This document shows positions 40,268 to 49,368 of a stretch of 64,000 bases of DNA, piece by piece. Every line of letters starts with the position of its first letter. The stretch's first letter is position 1. The notes under the pieces were generated by a model. It was not told the origin of the DNA and did no database searches. It worked only from the letters and a program-made list of their open reading frames with translations. Source of the stretch: Rapidithrix thailandica. GTDB lineage: Bacteria; Bacteroidota; Bacteroidia; Cytophagales; Flammeovirgaceae. The translations under genes and the position numbers were made by a program. Location of the stretch: the NCBI RefSeq assembly GCF_039710355.1, contig NZ_JBDKWZ010000001.1:248001-312000 (forward strand), given 5' to 3'.

Positions 40268-42895
40268 ATGGCATTGACCCGGAAAATATTTCTTTCTATT
40301 CTTTTTGTACTTTGCTTGCCCATCATCAGTTGGGGACAAGGAGGCATGTTGGATAAAAGCGTAAGTCTCCCTTTTAAAAATGCTTCTTATACACAGGTGT
40401 TGGATTTTATCCGTGAGCAAACACAAGCCAATTTAATTTATAATAACCGTCATTTCTCGGAACGGAAAACTCTTCGTTTTCCTAAAAAAGAACTGGCGCT
40501 AAGACAAGTATTGGAGTTGGTTTGCCAGGATGCCGGATTGGAATTTCAGATAGAAGGCAATGATATTTTACTTAAAAAAAAGGTGCCTCCCGTACTCTAT
40601 ACCATTAGCGGGAAAATCACTGATAAAGAGTCGGGCGAAGAGTTGATAGGGGCGAGTGTATTTATCGAAGGCGCTAATAAAGGGGCCGTGACGGACCAGT
40701 ACGGTTTTTATTCACTTACACTCCCGGAAGGCCGTTACCAATTGACGGTGAGTTATTTGGGGTATAAGACACAAAAAAGCTCTTTGCAGCTTACGGAAAA
40801 CAAGCTGCATTCCATAGAGTTGATCTTAGATAAAGTAGAGCTTCAGGAAGTGGTGGTCACCTCTGACAAAGAGGAAATTGATGCAAACGTGAAAAGCACA
40901 CAAATGGGGGCATTGGAACTCAATCAGTCAACAGTGCAAAAGATGCCCGCCTTATTCGGTGAAAGTGATATCATCAAGGCCGTTCAGTTGTTGCCGGGGG
41001 TTTCTTCTTCCACTGAGGGCGCTTCGGGATTGGTGGTACGGGGAGGCAGTAATGACCAAAACCTGATTTTGATGGATAATACTCCAATCTACAGTGTTTC
41101 CCATGTGATGAATTTGTTTTCGGTGTTTAACACTGATATTTTAAAAAATGCGCAGTTGTATAAGGGTTCGATTCCTTCTAAATATGGTGGGCGTTTATCC
41201 TCTGTTTTGGATGTGCAACTCAAAGATGGAAATACAAAAAAGACAACTGTATCAGGTGGTATTGGCAGTGTTTCCAGTCGCCTGACTTTGGAAGTCCCTT
41301 TGGTGAAAAACAAAAGTTCAATGCTGTTTTCTGCCCGTAGGACTTATCTGGATTTATTGGTTCGTTCTATGCCCAACCAACCGTTTGTGAGCAATACGCT
41401 GTATTTCTACGATATGAATTTTAAAGCGCATTATAAGATCAACAACCGGGATAAACTAACGGTAAGTGGTTATTTGGGGCGCGATCAGGTAGGTTGGCAA
41501 GATTTGTTTGGGAATTCTTGGGGGAATACAGCGGCTTCTCTTCAGTGGACACATGTTTTCAATCTGAAACTGATTAGCAACCTTACACTATATTCGACCA
41601 ACTTTAACAATCATTATTCCATTAATTTGGTTGAACCTTTGGGGTATTTACAAAAGTATGATGTCCGAGATTTCGGTGGCAAATACGATATGTCCTATTA
41701 TATGTCGCCCAATCACCGGCTTGATTTTGGGTTTGAGTTTATCCATCACCGGTATGCACAAGGAAATATGGTTTCTACTGAAGATCCTATCAATATCAAA
41801 GCAAAGCAGTTAGATCCTGTATACGGTTTGGAAATGGCGGGGTATGTGAGTTGGGAGCAAAAAGTGAGTCCTTCTCTGAGTTTGAACTATGGTTTTCGAC
41901 TTTCCCGCTTTGAACATGTAGGTAAAGGAAAACTCTTTATCTATGATAAGGACGAAGTTGTGAGCCCTGAAACCAATGAAGACAATATTACCGATACGGT
42001 TTTTTATGCCGGGGGAGACCGGATTCATGCCTATCAAGGGATAGAACCACGTTTATCTGCCAGGTGGTTGTGGAATGATCATCTTTCGTTAAAAGTTTCA
42101 TTTAACCGCACCATTCAATACAACCACCGGTTGTCAACGGCCAATACCTTGACTCCAACCGATATGTGGACTCCGGTGAATAAATATATCAAACCTCAGG
42201 AAGCAGATTTGTATGCCATTGGGCTGTTCGGCAATTTTATGGGAAATCAGTTGGAGAGTTCCGTAGAGTTGTATTATAAAAAAATGCGGAACCTGATTGA
42301 TTATAAGCCGTTTGCCAATCAGCTATTAAATGACCATTTGGAAACAGAAATTCTATCGGGAGAAGGAAAAGCATATGGGGTAGAGTTGCTGGTAAAACGG
42401 AAGATGGGAAAAATTACCGGTTGGCTTTCTTATACCTTTTCTAATTCTACCCGACAGATTAACGGAATTAATAATAATCAATCTTACCCATCCTCTTTTG
42501 ACCGGAAGCACGATTTTACGTCCCTCTTTTCTTTTAACCTGTCCAAGTGGTTGGTGTTTTCCGCCAATTGGGTGTATGCTTCTGGAGTTGCGTATACGTT
42601 TCCGGTAGGGAAATATGTGAAAGACGGCTTTATCGTGCCCTATTATACCGAGCGAAATAAGTACCGTTTGCCTCCTACGCATCGCCTGGACATGTCCGTA
42701 ACCTTTTACCGGAGGATGACCCCTGAAAAAAAGAATGAGAGCAGTTTTAGTTTTTCGGTCTACAATGCTTATGCGCAGAAGAACCCGTATGCATATGTCT
42801 TTAGGCAGAAAGCGGGTAACCCCAATGAAACCGAAGCCGTACAGTTGTATTTGTTCACGGTTGTTCCTTCGTTTACTTATAATTTTAAGTTCTGA
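40268..42895 (+). CDS. TonB-dependent outer-membrane receptor with STN domain
   Basis: 875 residues. A signal peptide (LFVLCLPIISWGQ) is followed by a secretin/TonB short N-terminal domain at ~30-90 (LPFKNASYTQVLDFIREQTQ), a carboxypeptidase-regulatory-like Ig domain at ~97-180 (TISGKITDKESGEELIGASV), a plug at ~205-315 (LVVRGGSNDQNLILMDNTPI) and a 22-strand barrel ending in FTYNFKF with terminal Phe. It takes up a substrate across the outer membrane using TonB energy. The ligand is unknown. STN often means signalling to an anti-sigma factor, but none is nearby. The stop overlaps the start of the DUF4249 lipoprotein gene, its usual partner. Confidence 0.95.
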   Translation: MALTRKIFLSILFVLCLPIISWGQGGMLDKSVSLPFKNASYTQVLDFIREQTQANLIYNNRHFSERKTLRFPKKELALRQVLELVCQDAGLEFQIEGNDILLKKKVPPVLYTISGKITDKESGEELIGASVFIEGANKGAVTDQYGFYSLTLPEGRYQLTVSYLGYKTQKSSLQLTENKLHSIELILDKVELQEVVVTSDKEEIDANVKSTQMGALELNQSTVQKMPALFGESDIIKAVQLLPGVSSSTEGASGLVVRGGSNDQNLILMDNTPIYSVSHVMNLFSVFNTDILKNAQLYKGSIPSKYGGRLSSVLDVQLKDGNTKKTTVSGGIGSVSSRLTLEVPLVKNKSSMLFSARRTYLDLLVRSMPNQPFVSNTLYFYDMNFKAHYKINNRDKLTVSGYLGRDQVGWQDLFGNSWGNTAASLQWTHVFNLKLISNLTLYSTNFNNHYSINLVEPLGYLQKYDVRDFGGKYDMSYYMSPNHRLDFGFEFIHHRYAQGNMVSTEDPINIKAKQLDPVYGLEMAGYVSWEQKVSPSLSLNYGFRLSRFEHVGKGKLFIYDKDEVVSPETNEDNITDTVFYAGGDRIHAYQGIEPRLSARWLWNDHLSLKVSFNRTIQYNHRLSTANTLTPTDMWTPVNKYIKPQEADLYAIGLFGNFMGNQLESSVELYYKKMRNLIDYKPFANQLLNDHLETEILSGEGKAYGVELLVKRKMGKITGWLSYTFSNSTRQINGINNNQSYPSSFDRKHDFTSLFSFNLSKWLVFSANWVYASGVAYTFPVGKYVKDGFIVPYYTERNKYRLPPTHRLDMSVTFYRRMTPEKKNESSFSFSVYNAYAQKNPYAYVFRQKAGNPNETEAVQLYLFTVVPSFTYNFKF

Positions 42896-43728
42896 TGAAA
42901 GCATTACTTCGCCTGGGAATGATCATGTTAGTGTGTAGCAGCTGGTGGGCTTGTGAAGGACTCGTAGACCCTGAGTTGGACACGGTCCCTCCGGTTTTGG
43001 TGGTGGATGCCTGGTTGATGAATCAGGAGGGAGATACGTATGTAAAATTATCGGAAACCGCCCCGTTTAACTCCCCGGAACCTAATAAAAAAGTATCGGC
43101 CCAAACAGTGTATATCCTTGATATGATGAATGACCAAAAACGCATTGATTTTACGGAAGTAGAGCAAGGCCTTTATCAACCGGTGGACGGAGGGTTTTAT
43201 GGCGAACCAGGGCAAAAATATCAGTTGAAAATAGTCTATCAGGATCAAAGTTATACTGCGGCAGCGCCATTGTTACCTGTGCCAAAGCTGGATTCGGTGA
43301 CCTATGTGTATAAAGGCGAAGGTGATTCGCAGCAAGCTGGTTATTATATTACTGCGCATTTTCAAGACCCTTCCGGTATCCGGAATTATGCTTGGGGGAG
43401 ATTATTTGTAAATGGAGAAAACATCAGTCCTAACGCGATTGATTTGTTTGACGACAGCAATGTAGACGGAAGGTACCTCTCTCTGGAATTACCTTTTGCG
43501 CTTAACTTTTCGGATTATGGCAATCCGGATAGCATGAAGGTTGAAATTGAAATGAACTCGCTTACCCAAAATGCTTATGAGTATTATCAAGGCTTAGGGG
43601 AGTTGATCCGGGGAGTGAGTACGAATAGAGTACCTCAAAATCCGGTAAGTAATATTCATGGTGGAGCCTTGGGGTATTTTACCACATCAGCGGTGACTAA
43701 AAATACCATAGTGATCCGGAAGCCTTGA
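42895..43728 (+). CDS. DUF4249 outer-membrane-associated lipoprotein
   Basis: 277 residues. A lipoprotein signal ends near SSWWAC. The DUF4249 pattern follows: a short start CEGLVDPELDTVPPVLVVDA, a beta domain with GDTYVKLSETAPF, and strands up to IHGGALGYFTTSAVT near the end. It is encoded with overlapping TGATG after the TonB receptor, so translation is coupled. In Bacteroidota such pairs occur widely; the lipoprotein is thought to sit at the cell surface beside the receptor and help capture the ligand. Confidence 0.88.
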   Translation: MKALLRLGMIMLVCSSWWACEGLVDPELDTVPPVLVVDAWLMNQEGDTYVKLSETAPFNSPEPNKKVSAQTVYILDMMNDQKRIDFTEVEQGLYQPVDGGFYGEPGQKYQLKIVYQDQSYTAAAPLLPVPKLDSVTYVYKGEGDSQQAGYYITAHFQDPSGIRNYAWGRLFVNGENISPNAIDLFDDSNVDGRYLSLELPFALNFSDYGNPDSMKVEIEMNSLTQNAYEYYQGLGELIRGVSTNRVPQNPVSNIHGGALGYFTTSAVTKNTIVIRKP

Positions 43729-43753
43729 GCTTCTATAAGAAGAAAGAAAAAAG

Positions 43754-43809
43754 CTACTGAAGTAGTATTAGCGATATATTTCATACATGCTCTAAGGCTA
43801 CTTCAGCAG
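43754..43809. terminator. imperfect inverted repeat between DUF4249 and galK
   Basis: CTACTGAAGTAG (43754-43765) pairs with CTACTTCAGCAG (43798-43809) with one mismatch over a 32-nt loop, preceded by As and followed by TCTTTCCC. It lies in the convergent gap and may serve as a weak bidirectional terminator. Confidence 0.45.
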
Positions 43810-43844
43810 TCTTTCCCACAGAGGAGTGCATCAATTGTTTAATC

Positions 43845-45017
43845 TTAATATACTTGTTCTGTTACCATCTCAATCACCGATGCTCCATCTGCCAATTCAC
43901 AGACGTGAAGTTGCGGCTCTTCCCGGTATACTTTTTTGTATTCACTGACAATCACATCCGAAAAGTCATCCAAGGCTTCACTATGTACGATGTTGATGGT
44001 GCACCCGCCAAAGCCGGCACCCATCATGCGGGAGCCGATTACGCCGGGGCTGCGTTCTGCTACCATCTGTAACAGGTCCAGTTCGTCACAACTCACTTGA
44101 TACAAATCGCGGAGGCCATAGTGTGACTCTAACATCATATCCCCGAAGGCTTCGAGGTTGCCTTCTTTCAAAAAGCGACAGGCCTGTTTTACCCGTTGGT
44201 TTTCCTGGACTACATATTCACAGCGTTTGTAAATTTCATGATCGAAATATTTTTTGTGGGATTTCAGCAAATCCATTTTCACATCCCGCAAGCTCTTGAC
44301 CTTAAATCCGCGTTTGCGTAGCGTTTCCAATCCTTGAATACACTGCCACTGCCGATGGTTGTATTCGGAAGAGGCCAAGGCATGATGCACCCGGGTATCA
44401 CAAAGAACGATCCTGAAATTTTGAAGCTGTAAGGGGAAGTATTCATATTCCAGTGTGCGGCAATCCAGCCGGATCACCTGTTCTTTCCGGGCAAATAAGG
44501 TAGTAAACTGGTCCATAATACCACAATTGACACCGGCATATTCATGTTCGGCCTGTTGGGTCATCTTGGCTAACTTGAGCTTGTCTATCTCCAGGTTAAA
44601 TAACCGGCACAGTCCTATGGCGAGGGCACACTCTAAAGCGGCTGAAGAAGACATGCCCGATCCGATGGGGATTTCCCCTCCGAACAGACAGTCAAACCCA
44701 CCTAATTCGTAACCTGCTTTTTGAAATTGAGCAACCACTCCCATAATGTAATTAGGCCAGGTTTTATCAGACCTTGCAAGCTGGTTCAACTCAAACACAA
44801 AGGTTTCCTTTTTGTCTAAGGCATGTACACGGCAAGTATGTAAGTTGTTTTTTGCCAAAGCAAACACCATCTCCTTGTCAATGGCAGCAGGTAAGACAAA
44901 ACCTTCGTTGTAGTCGGTGTGTTCACCGATAAGATTGATGCGTCCCGGGGCCCTGACGATCACCGGGGTGTTGGCAAACTGGGCAATGAACTTGTCTTGG
45001 ATTTCTAGATAGTACAT
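43845..45017 (-). CDS. galK: galactokinase
   Basis: 390 residues, normal length for GalK (GHMP kinase family). It phosphorylates D-galactose to galactose 1-phosphate with ATP, the first step of the Leloir pathway. Motif 1 is GRINLIGEHTDYNEGFVLP, the ATP-binding motif 2 is PIGSGMSSSAALECALAIG, and motif 3 is MMGAGFGGCTIN. The conserved Asp for galactose binding lies in the VNCGIMDQ segment. It is downstream of a sodium/sugar symporter gene on the same strand, separated by a terminator-bearing 233-base gap, which suggests uptake and phosphorylation of galactose. galT and galE are not present here. Confidence 0.96.
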   Translation of the reverse strand: MYYLEIQDKFIAQFANTPVIVRAPGRINLIGEHTDYNEGFVLPAAIDKEMVFALAKNNLHTCRVHALDKKETFVFELNQLARSDKTWPNYIMGVVAQFQKAGYELGGFDCLFGGEIPIGSGMSSSAALECALAIGLCRLFNLEIDKLKLAKMTQQAEHEYAGVNCGIMDQFTTLFARKEQVIRLDCRTLEYEYFPLQLQNFRIVLCDTRVHHALASSEYNHRQWQCIQGLETLRKRGFKVKSLRDVKMDLLKSHKKYFDHEIYKRCEYVVQENQRVKQACRFLKEGNLEAFGDMMLESHYGLRDLYQVSCDELDLLQMVAERSPGVIGSRMMGAGFGGCTINIVHSEALDDFSDVIVSEYKKVYREEPQLHVCELADGASVIEMVTEQVY

Positions 45018-45182
45018 AAAAATTTGCTTTATTGAGTTGTACTAATTTTTCCAAAGTAGGAGGGAGAAGGTGAAGAGCTTCCGGAGTTAGTTAAAATGTT
45101 GGCAACTGGTTGATCAAACGGTTGGATGGAGATCTGTCAATTCCTCAACCTGCTTAACCTCGTACTTACCTCTTTAAATTAA

Positions 45183-45214
45183 TAAAACCTGACAGGTTTT
45201 GAAAACCCATCAGG
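45183..45214 (-). terminator. terminator of the sodium/sugar symporter gene
   Basis: CCTGA...TCAGG arms (45188-45192 and 45210-45214) enclose a second pairing GGTTT/AAACC; on the minus strand the hairpin ends in TTTTATT. It lies 36 bases past the symporter stop. Confidence 0.65.
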
Positions 45215-45250
45215 CTTTAGTTTGAAAATGCGGAAAATTTTCTTGGATCC

Positions 45251-46915
45251 TTACCAGAATACTGTATATAATACTGCTAAAATTCCACAGATAGCCACCG
45301 CTCCGACTTTAAAGCGCGAGCTGGTGGAAAAATATTCCGTATCTACCTCAATGGCATTGGGATTGTTTTTGCTCTTCGGGTCGGCCAAACTAATGACAAT
45401 CATGACCGCAGCAAGAAGTAAGAAAACGATGCCCATCCGGTCGATAAAAGGTAAATCAGGCAAAACTTGTTTTAAACCGGCAGAAAGCGGTATGGTTAAA
45501 ATAGCTGCCCACAAGGCTGCATTGGCCGTGGTTCTTTTCCAAAAAATACCAAAGATAAAGATGGCAAATACCCCTGGAGAGACAAAGCCCGTGTACTCTT
45601 GAATAAACTGGAAGGCCTGGTCTAATACTTTTAAAGTTGGGGCCATTACAGCGGCCAGTACAAAGGCAATAATGGCTACAATCCGGCCAATGGCTACCAG
45701 CCGGTGCTCCGAAGCTCCCTTGTTGATGAAGTTTTTATACAGGTCCATGGTAAAGATGGTGGAGGTACTGTTGGCCATAGATGCCAGGGAGGAAACAATG
45801 GCTGCCGCCAAAGCCGCAAAAGCCAAGCCTTTCAGCCCTTGGGGTAATAAGTTCAATAAGGCTGGGTAAGCTTTGTCATTTTTAATCACCTCTATTTCCT
45901 GGCCATTGATATCTATCATAGAAGTCATCGCATCGGTGAACATTCCCGTGCCGCCTTCCCTTTGAATAATCACATAAGCGGCAATGCCGGGGATGACTAC
46001 GATCAAGGGAATTAATAATTTCAAAAATCCGGCAAAGACCATCCCCAATTGTGCTTCATTCAAACTCTTGGCGGCCAAGGCTCTTTGAGTAATGTATTGG
46101 TTACAACCCCAATAACTCAGGTTGATTACCCACATCGCACCTACCAGTACACTGATCCCGGGAAGGTCCATATAAGCATCTTTTTCTCCGCCTTGCCCGT
46201 CAGGAATGATCATTTGCCCGGGTTCAAAAATCATATGAAAATGATTCGGCACTTCTTTTTTCAAGACCAAGAGGCCCTCTAAAAAGTCACCTTGGCCGAC
46301 TAAATCCAATGCGAGGTAGGTAGTTACCAAACCACCGGCAATCAAAAAAACCACTTGTACTACGTCTGTCCAGGCTACGGCTTTTAATCCTCCGTACGTA
46401 GAATACAACAAGGCAAAAGCTGCAAGTCCGTAAACGGCATACTGGAACTCGATACCCATAATGGTTTCGATACTGAGCGCTCCCAGGTACAATACAGAAG
46501 TAAGGTTGACAAAAATGTATACCAAAATCCAGAAAATGGCCATAACCGTACGCACCCGGTGGTCATAGCGTTGCTCCAGGAATTGGGGCATGGTGTAGAT
46601 TTGCTTTTTCAAGTAAATCGGCAAAAAGAAAACCGCAACAACCAACAAGGTGGCGGCAGCCATCCACTCGTAAGTGGAAATCGCCAGCCCCATCGCAAAA
46701 CCGGAACCGGACATACCGATAAACTGCTCGGCAGAAATGTTGGAAGCGATGAGCGAAGCTCCTACAGCCCACCAAGGCAGGGCTTTACTGGCCAGAAAGT
46801 AATCTTTGGAGTCTTTTTCGTGGCCTTTCTTCTCTCTGGAAACAAAGAGGCCCAGACCAATGATAACCATACAGTATCCGATAAATACAATCAGATCGAT
46901 AGAATTAAATCCCAT
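45251..46915 (-). CDS. sodium/solute symporter, SSS family (SGLT-like, probably galactose)
   Basis: 554 residues with about 14 transmembrane helices. The SSS start (DLIVFIGYCMVIIGLGLFVS) and the SGLT signature region (WWAVGASLIASNISAEQFIG, then SGSGFAMGLAISTYEWMAA) are clear, with a later FAIFIFGIFWKRTTANAA segment. Such transporters import sugars with sodium. It is followed by galK on the same strand, so galactose is the likely substrate (inference). The gene has its own terminator. The 647-base region upstream to the next gene holds nothing recognised apart from its presumed promoter. Confidence 0.92.
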   Translation of the reverse strand: MGFNSIDLIVFIGYCMVIIGLGLFVSREKKGHEKDSKDYFLASKALPWWAVGASLIASNISAEQFIGMSGSGFAMGLAISTYEWMAAATLLVVAVFFLPIYLKKQIYTMPQFLEQRYDHRVRTVMAIFWILVYIFVNLTSVLYLGALSIETIMGIEFQYAVYGLAAFALLYSTYGGLKAVAWTDVVQVVFLIAGGLVTTYLALDLVGQGDFLEGLLVLKKEVPNHFHMIFEPGQMIIPDGQGGEKDAYMDLPGISVLVGAMWVINLSYWGCNQYITQRALAAKSLNEAQLGMVFAGFLKLLIPLIVVIPGIAAYVIIQREGGTGMFTDAMTSMIDINGQEIEVIKNDKAYPALLNLLPQGLKGLAFAALAAAIVSSLASMANSTSTIFTMDLYKNFINKGASEHRLVAIGRIVAIIAFVLAAVMAPTLKVLDQAFQFIQEYTGFVSPGVFAIFIFGIFWKRTTANAALWAAILTIPLSAGLKQVLPDLPFIDRMGIVFLLLAAVMIVISLADPKSKNNPNAIEVDTEYFSTSSRFKVGAVAICGILAVLYTVFW

Positions 46916-47562
46916 AAACTTTTAGCATTAATTTAATTAGTGAATTTTTAGAAATAAGTAATGTACCGCTAACTACCCGGTTTGGGCATAGCGGAATTTG
47001 CGATTCCTGCGATAAAAATTATGTATTAAATAGTGGAGGGTAGTTTCTTCTGTTGTGATATTTAATTTGTACGAACTTAAATTTTTCATTTTCATTTTTT
47101 TTAACTCTCTTTCTAAAGAGGATGCTCTCTTATCAATAGTTAGTGATCGGATTTGAACGGATAAAGTTATAAAATAAAATGTAATAAAACAGCGATTCAG
47201 GTGCTGATCAAAGGTGCTGAATGGATTGTGATGGCCTTCTTGTCAGAGAGTTAATGGCATCCGGAAAATATTTACTTGGTAGGTGGAAATTTCAATTGTT
47301 AATTCTTAACATATTGCCAAAAAGAGGCATTGATTACTTCCGGCAACATTGAAATAGAGAATCGAGGAATGATCATTGAAAAATTTTGTGTATTGTTACT
47401 ATTGCACTTTAGTGTATGTATAAAAGAGGTTCGGCATACCGGAGCACTTAAAATGCTGCACTGAGGTTCCTGAAGTAAGAATTTGCGGGCCAAAAGGTGA
47501 AATTTAAACAGGCTCTTATAAGTGAGTGCTAATTTAGGGTTTTAATCGGGAGGCTTTTATTT
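46916..47562. other. intergenic region between symporter and phosphohydrolase genes
   Basis: 647 bases between two divergent genes. A minus-strand frame at 47299-47493 shows no protein-like features and I take it as chance. No consensus promoter, hairpin with T run or RNA gene was recognised. Confidence 0.5.
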
Positions 47563-48198
47563 ATGGAAATAGAGAATTTAAAAAAACAATGGTTACGGTT
47601 GCAGCAACAGCTTCCGGCCTATACAGTAGTAAAAGAAGATTTCTTTGAAGTATTACTCCGGCATTACTCATCGCCTCAAAGGTACTATCATACTTTGCGG
47701 CATATTGCATTTATGTTGGCGCAATGCCAACAGTTCAAATATAAAGTTGAAGATCTTGGAACTCTACAGTGGGCAATCTGGTACCACGATGTGATATACA
47801 ATCCTCTTCGTTCGGACAACGAAGAGAAAAGTGCCCGCTTGGCAGAAAAGCATTTGGTTGTATTGCAGGCTGACAAGATGATGATAGAAAAAGTCAGTGC
47901 TTATATTTTAGCGACTAAAAAACATCAACTGATAGCTCCCTATCAAAACTTTGATGCGCAATTGATGTTGGATTGTGACCTGGCGGTTCTGGGAAGTACC
48001 AGGGAGGATTATCTTTCCTATACTCAAGCCATACGGAAAGAGTATGCCATGTATCCTGATTTCCTTTATAAAAAAGGAAGAAGAAAGGCACTGCAAAGCT
48101 TTTTGCAAAAAGAGAGGATTTTTCTTACGGAAGAATTTTATCAAGCGCGTGAAGAACAAGCCAGAAAAAACTTGGCATACGAACTAGGTACGCTTTAA
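47563..48198 (+). CDS. predicted metal-dependent HD-type phosphohydrolase (COG4339)
   Basis: 211 residues. Metal-ligand motifs of the HD-like COG4339 family are visible: RYYHTLRHI (His), WAIWYHDVIYNPLRSDNEE (HD) with SARLAEKHL after it, and LMLDCDLAVLG (Asp). These proteins are cytoplasmic and probably hydrolyse a phosphomonoester or nucleotide; the substrate is not known. The last 15 bases overlap the end of the TrmH-type gene on the other strand (tail to tail). Confidence 0.88.
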   Translation: MEIENLKKQWLRLQQQLPAYTVVKEDFFEVLLRHYSSPQRYYHTLRHIAFMLAQCQQFKYKVEDLGTLQWAIWYHDVIYNPLRSDNEEKSARLAEKHLVVLQADKMMIEKVSAYILATKKHQLIAPYQNFDAQLMLDCDLAVLGSTREDYLSYTQAIRKEYAMYPDFLYKKGRRKALQSFLQKERIFLTEEFYQAREEQARKNLAYELGTL

Positions 48199-48738
48199 TG
48201 AATCACTTACTGTCAGTTTTTCTTGCAGAAATGACCACAGCACAATGCCTATCGTAACCGAGATGTTCAGGGAGTGTTTGGTGCCAAACTGCGGTATTTC
48301 CAATGCCAAATCACAATGAGGTAATACTTCCTCACTAACCCCGAAAGCTTCGTTACCAAAGATTAAGGCATATTTTCCGTCAAGGCTAGCTGGGTAAGCG
48401 TTCAGCAGTTGAGAGTGGTCGGTTTGCTCTACTGCGATGATGGTGTATCCCTCTTCTTTGAGTTCTTTTACTGTTTGCACAATGTCTTTTCGGTGTTCCC
48501 AATCTACGGATTCTGTTGCCCCCAAAGCTGTTTTATGAATATCCCGGTGAGGAGGGGTGCCCGTGATGCCGCATAAATACAGCTTTTCAATGCAAAAGGC
48601 ATCGGAAGTGCGAAAGGCGGAGCCTACGTTATTAAGGCTTCGCACACTATCCAACAAGACAACTAATTTATTTTTAGGCGTCTCTTTATATTCTTCTACA
48701 CTGACTCTGTTTAACTCTTCTACGGCTAGCTTTCTCAT
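48184..48738 (-). CDS. SpoU/TrmH-family RNA methyltransferase
   Basis: 184 residues with the SPOUT knot: motif 1 LDSVRSLNNVGSAFRTSDAF, motif 2 YALIFGNEAFGVSEEVL and motif 3 IPQFGTKHSLNISVTIGIV. It methylates the 2'-O-ribose of a tRNA or rRNA nucleotide using S-adenosylmethionine. The target cannot be told from sequence; the short N-terminus lacks a substrate-binding extension, as in TrmL/TrmH-like short forms. It follows the ArsR-type regulator by 32 bases on the same strand and may share its transcript. Confidence 0.9.
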   Translation of the reverse strand: MRKLAVEELNRVSVEEYKETPKNKLVVLLDSVRSLNNVGSAFRTSDAFCIEKLYLCGITGTPPHRDIHKTALGATESVDWEHRKDIVQTVKELKEEGYTIIAVEQTDHSQLLNAYPASLDGKYALIFGNEAFGVSEEVLPHCDLALEIPQFGTKHSLNISVTIGIVLWSFLQEKLTVSDSLKRT

Positions 48739-48770
48739 AAATTAACAGTATGCTTTACATCAAGGAAGGT

Positions 48771-49163
48771 TTAGCGGTATTCGTAGGACCACTTTTTGGA
48801 TTGGAGCTTATTTACGGCCAATTCCCGGTTGTTGAAAAGGGTATTGTACGTTTTTTGGTCGTTGATCAAGACGATATCTTTGTCCAGGTATTGGTATAAG
48901 ATATTGATAAAATCAGAGACTTCTTCTTTGATGGCGTAAAAGGTCCATTGGTCTACTTTCCGGGAGGTAACCAGCCCTGCATTTTTCAAGTAGATTAAAT
49001 GACGGGATGTTTTTGTCTGTGTAAAATCCAGCACTAATTCAATATCGGAAATGCACAACTCATTATTTTTATGTAGTAAGTGCATGATGCGAATTCTGGA
49101 TTCATCGCTAAATGACTTGAGGATTTGTGTCCCCAATTGCAGATTGAAATGCTTTAACTTCAT
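48771..49163 (-). CDS. ArsR-family winged-helix regulator without metal motif
   Basis: 130 residues. The helix-turn-helix ISDIELVLDFTQTKTSRHLI, followed by YLKNAGLVTSRKVDQWTFY, is typical for ArsR. The alpha-3 metal site of metal-sensing members (ELCVCD) is changed to ELCISD, with only one cysteine, so arsenic- or zinc-type sensing is unlikely. The regulated gene may be the TrmH-type gene 32 bases downstream or itself. The C-terminus is longer than in small ArsR proteins and ends in a basic tail. Confidence 0.85.
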   Translation of the reverse strand: MKLKHFNLQLGTQILKSFSDESRIRIMHLLHKNNELCISDIELVLDFTQTKTSRHLIYLKNAGLVTSRKVDQWTFYAIKEEVSDFINILYQYLDKDIVLINDQKTYNTLFNNRELAVNKLQSKKWSYEYR

Positions 49164-49278
49164 TGAATTCGATTACACAAATAAAGACCTAAACTGCGTA
49201 TTTGCTTTTTCAAATATTCAACAAAAGTATAAAATTATTACTGGATTAAAAGCATTTTTTAAAAGAATATTTTTGGGG

Positions 49279-49322
49279 AACCAGGGATTAGCTGCATGTG
49301 ATTGCCGGGCTAATCCTTGGTT
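49279..49322. terminator. 14-bp hairpin between the ArsR gene and obg
   Basis: AACCAGGGATTAGC (49279-49292) pairs with GCTAATCCTTGGTT (49309-49322) through one G-U pair; 16-nt loop. The plus-strand side has TTTTTC after it; on the minus strand no clean T run follows. It probably ends obg transcripts. Confidence 0.6.
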
Positions 49323-49368
49323 TTTCTGTGTCGTTTGAAGGGCATCAGCACGTTCAAAGGAGGGGTTC

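Noticed and set aside
40268..42895. STN-domain receptor as part of a FecI/FecR-like signalling system
   Set aside because: No anti-sigma or ECF sigma gene is adjacent; the only sigma gene is 29 kb away and of another type.
47299..47493. Minus-strand frame of 64 codons upstream of the HD-type gene
   Set aside because: Composition is not protein-like and no signals surround it.
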